DNA of 64,000 nucleotides, from positions 1,619,251-1,683,250 of the forward strand of contig NZ_GL385912.1 in NCBI RefSeq assembly GCF_000146285.1, read 5' to 3'. The stretch comes from Mobiluncus curtisii subsp. curtisii ATCC 35241 (GTDB lineage: Bacteria; Actinomycetota; Actinomycetes; Actinomycetales; Actinomycetaceae). The translations under genes were made by a program, and so were the position numbers. The notes under the pieces are model-generated. The model worked only from the letters and a program-made list of their open reading frames with translations, had not been told where the DNA came from and did no database searches. This document shows, in pieces, positions 58,079-64,000 of this stretch. Every line of letters starts with the position of its first letter. Position 1 is the stretch's first letter.

Positions 58079-59950
58079 TTATAGTACCGCACGTAGTGAA
58101 TGGTGCGTTGCCAGCGTTTGTATCACTAAGGTAAAGAGCAAAATTGATACCCAACAAATAAGGATTAGCGGCATTACATACATAAAATCCGCTATAGTTG
58201 AGGTTTGCGCCGCAGAAGAGCATCGATATGCTGTAAATAGTAGACTGAGCAAAGTCAATAATAAAGAAACCAGTTGAGTAGATAAAACCGTAGCTAATCC
58301 AAAGCTAAGGATATCCTTATTATCTACTCCCAGGGCATGTAGTTGTTGACATTGCTTTCTACGAGCGATTTCCTCACTTATCGTTAATTGCAATAAGGCT
58401 ATCAAAGTCATGATAAGTATGACACCGAACATGCCGACATTACCTCTGAAAGCAAGTACGTGCCGCATATTTTGCAAGTACTTAGCATAGCCATACCTAG
58501 TAAGTACTTTAACTTCAGAGTTGACAGACTTTGCAATATCTTGTGACATCTGAGGGGTAATTCCGCGGGCAAATACCATTGTTTCTGTATTCTTGGACTT
58601 CGCAAATTTCGGGAAATGAGAAAGCATCGACCAATCTATAAAGTAACCTTCATGTACGGAGTCGTGGAGAAGAGCAGTCACAGTTAATTCAAAAGATTCA
58701 CCATTTTCATTATATATAGTAACCTTATCCCCAATAACACTACCAGATATACTGCTGGCCACATTTGTATTTCCAACGTTATCTAATTGTCCTTGAATAA
58801 GTTTTTGATTTAAAAGATTAAAGTTTTCCTTAAAATCAACATAGTAAAGGCTATAATATCCTCGCTTATCCGTTATTAGCCTTTCACGTATGCGTGATAC
58901 ATCCGCAGATTTCGCTGATACTAGATCATAGATTTTATTAGCATCCGCTGACCCTTCTGTAATGAATACCGAAGAAGCCTTTGAACTGTTGTAAAAATCT
59001 TGATACAGCATCTCTGACGTCGGAAAGTCCAGGGCCATAAAAGTGCCAACAATCCCAAGACATATAATAGGCGGTGCCGCGTAATGTGAAAACCTAAATA
59101 CATTCTTTTGACTTACTTGAGATACTAATAAACCAATGCCGGGTCTCAACAGTCCAATAGCGTTACCTATCAGTTTAGATACAATCGGGATAAACAATGG
59201 TGCAACTAACAAAATAGCTATAACTATCATCAGTGGTACAAGTAATATGTACAAACCACCAAAAGCATCTAGATTCACTGCAAAAAGAAAAATCCCAATA
59301 GCTAAAGCCAGCAAAACCCTCCACACAACCGTAACCGGAGAAATCCTCTTTATAGCGCTTTTTGTTTCTTTTTCACTCCCCACCTTTATTGTCGCAAAAT
59401 ATCCAGCAACAGCACACTCAAATATGACTAGCCCTACCACAAATAAGACCTGCATAAAATTGAATTCATATGTTACGTGTAGGCTCTTTCCAAAAAATCC
59501 AATAGCACTTAAAAAGTGTAACTGCGGTATAGAGAAAAAGCTACCAATTACGGCGGACGGGATACCCACAAACAAGCCAAGCGCGAAAGCCTCAAAAGCA
59601 ATTAGCGAGTTTAATTGCGTTTTGGAAGCTCCGGACAGCTTTAATAATTGAATTTCTTCACTACGAAGTTGTACCACCTGCACTATAGCGGAGAATATAA
59701 GAAAAGAACTCAGTACTAACAGAATAATCCCCAAGAAAAACAATACCCCTCTTAAAGGAATCAATTCCAGGCTTACTTCTTCCGAGGAGACACCATCAAC
59801 ATGAACTAGTGCAGGATTTGACAGATTCATACCTAAGGCAACTTGTGCTGAAGAAAGTATGGTGACGATGCTAATCGTTACGGCACAGCTGAGGTATAGG
59901 GATTTATGGCCTTTTAATAGTCTAGTGGCTAATTTTGCGAGCTCAAGCAT
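58079..59950 (-). CDS. FtsX-like ABC transporter permease
   Basis: The 623-residue protein has about ten membrane spans in the FtsX/MacB-like plan: an N-terminal helix (about 17-40), three spans at about 66-190, more pairs through about 290, a long extracytoplasmic region (about 310-500) and three C-terminal spans. The pattern resembles permeases of antimicrobial-peptide efflux or lipoprotein-releasing systems (BceB/MacB-like). Its first 8 bases overlap the ATPase gene end, so the two are one operon. Composition is AT-rich, unlike the flanks, which suggests acquisition. Confidence 0.85.
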   Translation of the reverse strand: MLELAKLATRLLKGHKSLYLSCAVTISIVTILSSAQVALGMNLSNPALVHVDGVSSEEVSLELIPLRGVLFFLGIILLVLSSFLIFSAIVQVVQLRSEEIQLLKLSGASKTQLNSLIAFEAFALGLFVGIPSAVIGSFFSIPQLHFLSAIGFFGKSLHVTYEFNFMQVLFVVGLVIFECAVAGYFATIKVGSEKETKSAIKRISPVTVVWRVLLALAIGIFLFAVNLDAFGGLYILLVPLMIVIAILLVAPLFIPIVSKLIGNAIGLLRPGIGLLVSQVSQKNVFRFSHYAAPPIICLGIVGTFMALDFPTSEMLYQDFYNSSKASSVFITEGSADANKIYDLVSAKSADVSRIRERLITDKRGYYSLYYVDFKENFNLLNQKLIQGQLDNVGNTNVASSISGSVIGDKVTIYNENGESFELTVTALLHDSVHEGYFIDWSMLSHFPKFAKSKNTETMVFARGITPQMSQDIAKSVNSEVKVLTRYGYAKYLQNMRHVLAFRGNVGMFGVILIMTLIALLQLTISEEIARRKQCQQLHALGVDNKDILSFGLATVLSTQLVSLLLTLLSLLFTAYRCSSAAQTSTIADFMYVMPLILICWVSILLFTLVIQTLATHHSLRAVL

Positions 59951-60665
59951 TTGCGTTCTCCATATCTAGCAGGATATTGGATATTTCTTGCGCCGACTGA
60001 TAGTTCCCTTGCTGTACTATCCTACCGTCATAGAGGAACAACACCTTCGCCGCCGCTGCCGCCACCATCGGATCATGCGTCACCATCAACACGGTCGCCC
60101 CGGTTTTATTTAGCTCCGTCAGATTCGAGATAACCTCTTTACTGGATTTACTATCCAAAGCACCCGTCGGCTCATCAGCAAACACTATCTCCCGCTTACT
60201 CGCAATCGCCCGCGCAATAGCAACACGCTGCTGCTGACCGCCTGAAAGCTCATCAGGAAAACGCGACGCAAAAGACCCCAGATTAACACTCTCCAAAGCA
60301 GTCATCACTGCGTCTTTGCTCAAACGCTGATGATTAAAATACGCCGGCAAACGCACATTATCCACCACATTAATCGCATCCACCAGATTATACTCCTGAA
60401 ACACAAATCCCCAGTCCGTCCGGCGCAACCGATTAAGCACAGACTGCTTCACTCGTGTTGTATCCTTCCCCTTATAAAGAACCTCACCACCCGTCGGAGA
60501 CAATAATCCCGCAATACATTTCAGCAACGTAGTCTTCCCCGACCCGGACGGCCCCATAATCGCCAAATAATCACCCGACTCCACCGTATAACTTACCCCT
60601 TTCAAAATATCACCCTGCTTAGAATGATAACGAAAAGAAATATTATTAATATCAAACAAAGCCAT
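59943..60665 (-). CDS. ABC transporter ATP-binding protein (MacB/LolD/BceA type)
   Basis: The 240-residue ATPase has Walker A GPSGSGKTT (38-46), the Q-loop in FVFQEYNLVDAINV, signature LSGGQQQRVA (140-149), Walker B IVFADEP and the switch His in MVTHDP. The subfamily pairs with FtsX-like permeases, and the matching permease gene overlaps the end by 8 bp. The operon lies opposite a two-component system, an arrangement common for peptide-antibiotic sensing and detoxification modules. AAAGGAAGG upstream of the ATG at 60665 supports the start. The 3' half of this gene is more GC-rich and typical of the chromosome than the permease. Confidence 0.92.
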   Translation of the reverse strand: MALFDINNISFRYHSKQGDILKGVSYTVESGDYLAIMGPSGSGKTTLLKCIAGLLSPTGGEVLYKGKDTTRVKQSVLNRLRRTDWGFVFQEYNLVDAINVVDNVRLPAYFNHQRLSKDAVMTALESVNLGSFASRFPDELSGGQQQRVAIARAIASKREIVFADEPTGALDSKSSKEVISNLTELNKTGATVLMVTHDPMVAAAAAKVLFLYDGRIVQQGNYQSAQEISNILLDMENANA

Positions 60666-60795
60666 TTAAACCTTCCTTTCCAATTCGAGATACTCTTTTA
60701 ATAGATGCTGGTCTGTGCATGTTTCCAATCTACCACCACTAGAAGCGAGTTCTAGGAGATTACTAACATTTCCTGTCCAACTTTCATCGCATAAC

Positions 60796-60817
60796 TTCTC
60801 CTACTAAAGTAGGAGAA
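60796..60817. promoter_or_regulatory. 22-bp palindrome between the divergent ABC and two-component genes
   Basis: TTCTCCTACT and its exact complement AGTAGGAGAA are separated by AA, a perfect 10-bp inverted repeat. It lies between the ABC cassette (start 60665) and the sensor kinase (start 60920). It is a good candidate operator for the local NarL-type response regulator, but a hairpin role in the leader is also possible. Confidence 0.5.
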
Positions 60818-60919
60818 CAACTAGCACCAAAGTCGAATATTTTTCACAATTATTTTTTAAATCACTACATTTTCTTATGACTGTATTCTTTAGAGGGAAT
60901 CTGGTTTATTATAAAAAAC

Positions 60920-62092
60920 ATGGATATCCCTCGGTCTCAACTAAGCCGACTCTTACACCTCGATGTGGCCGCCAGAGCCGGACTGCAATGGCTCATGACC
61001 ACTCTGACCCTGCGTGGACTGCTCTTGTCGACCATCCTTGCTGTTTTTGCCCTGTGGCAGGTCTGGACTTGGATAAAAACCCCACCGCACTCCCTTTGGT
61101 TGTGGCTGTTGATACTGCCTATAGTTACCGCCTGGATTTTGATGGTTTTCCGTCCCGTGCCGGGACGCTGGATTCTGTTAGCTGTGTGTGTCCTCTATAT
61201 CTTCTTGCCAGTACAAACCCCGATATTGCTTCAAAGCATGGCTTCGCTAGTGCTATGCGCCGAGGGGACAGTGCATCGGCAACGCTGGCTAGTCATAGCC
61301 ACTGTGCTCTCCAGTTTTGCATCATTCCAACATTTCGATTACCAGGTTGAGTCCCTCATCAGCCAGTTAATCCTGAGCCTAATAACTGTTGGTTTATCTT
61401 GGGCAGCACGCGTGATTGTGGAGGAACGCGAAACCGCAAAAGAAAACGTCCGACGCATCCAGGAAGAAACCGAACAACGCATCGCCGCTGCCATCCACGA
61501 CACCACCGCCCGAGACCTCACCCGTCTGGTGCTGCGCCTACAACATTGGGAAGAGTCCAACACTTGCGACCGCCAAATTATTCAACAAGAACTGCAGCAA
61601 GAAGCCGCCGAGTCCCTCAGTCGGCTGCGACACCTGATTCGGGTTCTCGAGGGGGTACAACTAGGCATCGACCAGGAAGCACTCACCCTGAAAGAAACCC
61701 TAGAGCAAGCCCACAAGCACCTGACTCACGCCAATATCAGCCTCACCACAGACATTGACCCACGGCTTTACAATCTACCCGTGGAAAACACCCTGATAGT
61801 AACCGAAACCGTAGCGGAACTGCTCGCTAATGCGGAAAAATACGCCGCTCCACTAAGTGAAGTCGAGCTGAGTCTAAACCTAGAAGGACAGACGGTGATG
61901 CTTTTTCAAAGCAACCGCATCGGGCAATCCCCCAAACCCCCCGATGTTTCCGGGGGAACCGGACTGCAACGCTTGGCCTACCGGCTGGACAACCTCGGAG
62001 GAAACCTCGAGACCAGCACCATCGGCGCAATGTGGCTCACAGAGGCCCGAATCCCCCTGATTCCAGACCTGGAAAAACTATTGAAAGGATAA
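60920..62092 (+). CDS. NarL-type sensor histidine kinase (HisKA_3)
   Basis: The 390-residue protein has about five to six hydrophobic spans in residues 25-165, with almost no extracytoplasmic domain. A coiled coil (165-190) and the HisKA_3 box EQRIAAAIHDTTARDLTRL, with phospho-acceptor His193, follow. The ATPase domain has ELLANAEKYA near residue 297 and the G-box GGTGLQRLAYRL. Compact membrane sensors of this type often detect cell-envelope stress. The start ATG at 60920 has no clear ribosome site. The response regulator gene follows two bases after its stop. Confidence 0.88.
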   Translation: MDIPRSQLSRLLHLDVAARAGLQWLMTTLTLRGLLLSTILAVFALWQVWTWIKTPPHSLWLWLLILPIVTAWILMVFRPVPGRWILLAVCVLYIFLPVQTPILLQSMASLVLCAEGTVHRQRWLVIATVLSSFASFQHFDYQVESLISQLILSLITVGLSWAARVIVEERETAKENVRRIQEETEQRIAAAIHDTTARDLTRLVLRLQHWEESNTCDRQIIQQELQQEAAESLSRLRHLIRVLEGVQLGIDQEALTLKETLEQAHKHLTHANISLTTDIDPRLYNLPVENTLIVTETVAELLANAEKYAAPLSEVELSLNLEGQTVMLFQSNRIGQSPKPPDVSGGTGLQRLAYRLDNLGGNLETSTIGAMWLTEARIPLIPDLEKLLKG

Positions 62093-62094
62093 TC

Positions 62095-62769
62095 ATGACC
62101 GCAGACACCCACCACCACTACCAGGTCATTCTGATAGACGATGACCACGAAATCCTTGAAGATCTGCGCTTAGTCATCGAAGCAGATCCCGAAATCAGTG
62201 TGGCTGGCATCGGCTTTGATGGGAGCTACGTCCTGGACTTAGTGCAAACCCACCATCCCGACGTGGTTCTGATGGATGTAGAAATGCCCAAAGTGGACGG
62301 CATCGCCGCCACTCGACAGCTCAAATCCCGATACCCTAACCTGGGAGTAATCATGTTAACAAACTTCCGCCATGATACTTGGCTGAAAGAAGCCCTAGAT
62401 GCCGGGGCGGACGGATTCCTGACCAAGGACACGCCCCGCGCCGACTTGTCCGCTGCGATTAAACGTGTCGCCCATGGTGGCAGGTTCATGTCTACCAAAC
62501 CCCTCAATATGCTGATAGCCAACTACGAGGACCCCAATTTCACCCCCGACCCCAGGTTCCGTGCCGGGGAAAAAGCTCTCACCGCTACCGAGCGGCAAGT
62601 CTGGCAGGAAGCCCTGAGGGGAAAAAGCAACGCGCAAATCGCCAAAGTCATGCAAAGCAAGGAAAGCACCATTAAAACCCACATGAGCGCCATCATGCAA
62701 AAATTCTCGGTACGCTCCCGCGCTGAACTCCTGGTTTTCAGTGCCAAAAACGGAGCTATTCGCGAATAA
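62095..62769 (+). CDS. NarL/LuxR-type response regulator
   Basis: The 224-residue regulator has the receiver domain with the acidic pair in ILIDDDHE, phospho-acceptor Asp61 in VVLMDVEMP, and Lys in FLTKDTPRAD. A LuxR-type helix-turn-helix at about 160-220 follows (ALTATERQVWQEALRGKSNAQIAKVMQ). ATG 62095 has AAAGGATAATC upstream, in the kinase stop. Kinase and regulator are one operon divergent from the ABC cassette; the palindrome at 60796-60817 is a possible binding site. Confidence 0.92.
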   Translation: MTADTHHHYQVILIDDDHEILEDLRLVIEADPEISVAGIGFDGSYVLDLVQTHHPDVVLMDVEMPKVDGIAATRQLKSRYPNLGVIMLTNFRHDTWLKEALDAGADGFLTKDTPRADLSAAIKRVAHGGRFMSTKPLNMLIANYEDPNFTPDPRFRAGEKALTATERQVWQEALRGKSNAQIAKVMQSKESTIKTHMSAIMQKFSVRSRAELLVFSAKNGAIRE

Positions 62770-63031
62770 GTCAATCCAGGTACCTCATACCCGCGCATCC
62801 TAACCTAGCCATAGTGCACGACTGCCCGCTCCCACCACGCAAAAGTGGGCGAGAAAAGTTACCTATCAACCGAAAAAATCCTCGAAAAATCGCACACTGC
62901 CAAAAAGTTTCTGTATGAAGGATAGAATTTTAGGATTAATTGTGTGTTTTTTGTTTGGGTTTTCCCATCCCTTTCCGGCTTTGTCGCCGGTGCGGTACCC
63001 CTTACGTATATCTAGCAAGTCAAGATTTACC
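62770..63031. other. gene-free interval after the two-component system
   Basis: No supported gene is seen here. The only structures are short hairpins, such as CCCAC with GTGGG at about 62837-62854 and CCGGC with GCCGG at about 62977-62992. The first could end the two-component operon but has no clear T run. The repeats described separately begin at 63032. Confidence 0.4.
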
Positions 63032-63101
63032 CGGCGCTGCCCCTCACGGGTTCGAGTCCCCAACCCCTTTAAATATTTTCGGACGGGATAAACCCGCCCG
63101 A
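63032..63101. repeat. 70-bp direct repeat, copy 1
   Basis: This block is identical to 63212-63281, exactly 180 bp away. It contains the tRNA-arm-like string GGGTTCGAGTCCC followed by an inverted repeat CGGACGGG...CCCGCCCG. The end of the next element (GTGGACCCAGA at 63109-63119) also recurs at 63290-63300 within the 3' end of tRNA-Val, so the original duplication was larger and included tRNA sequence. Confidence 0.9.
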
Positions 63102-63129
63102 CAAAAAAGTGGACCCAGAAGGACTCAGT

Positions 63130-63208
63130 GATTTTGCTACGCAAAATCACCACCCGCTCGAAATCTTCGATTTCTCACGCCAGCGCCTGAAAACGCTGTC
63201 GCGTTTTC
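63130..63208. repeat. three consecutive short hairpins between the direct repeats
   Basis: Three perfect inverted repeats follow one another: GATTTTGC/GCAAAATC (63130-63148, TAC loop), GAAATC/GATTTC (63160-63174, TTC loop) and GAAAACGC/GCGTTTTC (63189-63208, TGTC loop). No reading frame explains them. Their regular arrangement suggests an unnamed repeat or mobile element remnant. Confidence 0.7.
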
Positions 63209-63211
63209 GGA

Positions 63212-63281
63212 CGGCGCTGCCCCTCACGGGTTCGAGTCCCCAACCCCTTTAAATATTTTCGGACGGGATAAACCCGCCCGA
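63212..63281. repeat. 70-bp direct repeat, copy 2
   Basis: This is the second copy of the 70-bp block. It ends ten bases before the 3' end of tRNA-Val on the minus strand. The inverted repeat at its end may serve as the terminator of the tRNA gene, since it lies immediately downstream of it. Confidence 0.9.
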
Positions 63282-63290
63282 AAATATTTG

Positions 63291-63364
63291 TGGACCCAGA
63301 GGGACTCGAACCCCCGACATCCACGGTGTAAACGTGGCGCTCTAGCCAACTGAGCTATAGGTCC
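63291..63364 (-). tRNA. tRNA-Val, anticodon TAC
   Basis: The minus strand folds into a full cloverleaf. It has acceptor GGACCTA with TGGGTCC, a D arm with AGCTCAGTTGGCTAGAGC, an anticodon stem CCACG/CGTGG with loop TTTACAC giving anticodon TAC (reads GUA), and a T arm GGGGGTTCGAGTCCC. The discriminator base is A at 63291 and the genomic CCA is not encoded (the next bases are CAA). Length is 74 nt. Confidence 0.95.
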
Positions 63365-63444
63365 TAAGGGTTTGCGCGAAACGCAAACACGAGACTATTG
63401 AGGATAACATTTGCCACGGCAAGTTGCGAACTGACCAGCCCGAA

Positions 63445-64000
63445 TCACTCCGCAAAAATAATCTCTCCACCACCTCTAGGCTCCCCCACCGGCAGGCTTG
63501 TATCCGAAGGCCAGCCCACGTCTCCTGCAGTTGCCGCAACAACTACTCTTTTACCGTTGTACGGAACCCACCCTGGGGTGGTATCAACGCCATCTACGCC
63601 CGCATAATATGCGCCCACACAGAGCAGCTTCGCTGAACCGGTTTGCATGCCGGTTCCATCCCCGCTCGTGCCAGCCACTGTTTGTGGTCCATCAAAGACC
63701 AGAATCGCGTACTTTTCATATTTAAAACTCCCGCTATAGTCAGGAAGACGATTTTCCGCAGCCTTAGAATCAGGTCAGCACTTTAAGACCACGGGTTTCC
63801 CAGGTCTGATTCTTTGGTCGTGAATCCCAACCTTTTGAGGCAGCCCGCATCATTAATCCCCCCCCCGCCAACCGCTCCGTGTGCGCCGCGCTTGGTGACC
63901 GGATTGCAGCGTTGTGGCAGACCGGTCGACAGAGCGGGTGTTCCCGCTCCCCCTACGGACCTGTTGCCTTCGACACTCTCAATAGGCACTGTCGCTGGGA
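63445..64000 (-). pseudogene. frame-broken gene of unknown function with a nine-G tract, running off the right edge
   Basis: Three minus-strand frames join into one plausible protein. Frame A runs from the edge to a nine-G tract (63866-63858). Frame B continues GLMMRAASKGWDSRPKNQTW to a stop at 63779-63777. Frame C continues DSKAAENRLPDYSGSFKYEK with AILVFDGPQTV and ends GGGEIIFAE at 63445. One G fewer in the tract and one T fewer near 63777 would restore the frame. I recognise no family. It may be a pseudogene, a slipped-strand phase-variable gene, or carry sequencing errors. Confidence 0.4.

Noticed and set aside
62866-63153. 95-codon open frame on the minus strand across the repeat region
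   Set aside because: It covers the duplicated tRNA-like block and hairpin DNA, with biased composition; no ribosome site or family match.
63032-63281. Two 70-bp repeats as a CRISPR array
   Set aside because: Only two copies, too long, contain tRNA-like sequence, and no cas genes are present.

Overview
The window looks like a chromosomal segment of a mid-GC actinobacterium, most likely of the Actinomycetaceae (a Mobiluncus-like organism would fit). The lineage call is inference. It rests on a WhiB regulator, a polyphosphate glucokinase, a PdtaS-type histidine kinase, a DUF2505 gene, GatCAB, a pheST-arg gene order typical of actinobacteria, and a chemoreceptor that implies motility. Most genes are housekeeping genes of even base composition. 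Three stretches stand out: an AT-rich protease/lipoprotein pair (about 50.38-52.1 kb), an AT-rich ABC transporter block (about 57.7-60.9 kb), and a repeat-rich, gene-poor right end (62.8-64 kb).

Layout. 0-8.6 kb: a doubtful broken gene at the left edge, an AGE-family sugar epimerase/isomerase, a small Cys-rich DUF1540 protein, an orphan trpB, the gatC-gatA-gatB operon for tRNA-dependent amidation, and a cardiolipin-synthase-like phospholipase D protein. 8.7-15.8 kb: an enlarged NAD-dependent DNA ligase, a DJ-1/PfpI protein, a large FHA-transmembrane-FtsK/SpoIIIE protein resembling an orphan type VII secretion EccC ATPase, and whiB. 15.9-27 kb: a PdtaS-like sensor kinase, DUF2505, thyA-dfrA (thymidylate/folate cycle), an aldehyde dehydrogenase, tyrS, an alanine/sodium symporter, an OPT transporter and a Nudix hydrolase.

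27.4-40.5 kb is the arginine/phenylalanyl-tRNA synthetase block, read on the minus strand as pheS-pheT-DUF1287-argC-TM2-argJ-argB-argD-argR-argG-argH. The usual argF is missing between argD and argR. Two pairs of ARG-box-like operators lie upstream of argC and argJ, so ArgR encoded here probably represses both transcription units. 40.7-50.3 kb holds a soluble zinc-binding (CZB) chemoreceptor, a YwiC-like membrane protein, a diacylglycerol/lipid kinase, a C69 dipeptidase, panB, map, ppgK, the RNase P RNA gene, a coiled-coil protein whose zinc ribbon has lost its cysteines, and a Nif3-family protein.

50.4-64 kb: a secreted trypsin-like protease interrupted by one in-frame stop and followed by a lipoprotein; an AMP-forming ligase; lipA, a KstD-like flavoprotein and lipB (lipoate synthesis); then an ABC cassette (ATPase, FtsX-like permease, and a truncated exporter cut off at the border with lipB). 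Divergent from the cassette is a two-component system (NarL-type kinase and regulator), with a near-perfect palindrome between them. The right end carries tRNA-Val, a 180-bp-period duplication that includes the tRNA 3' end, three consecutive hairpins, and a frame-broken gene with a nine-G tract.
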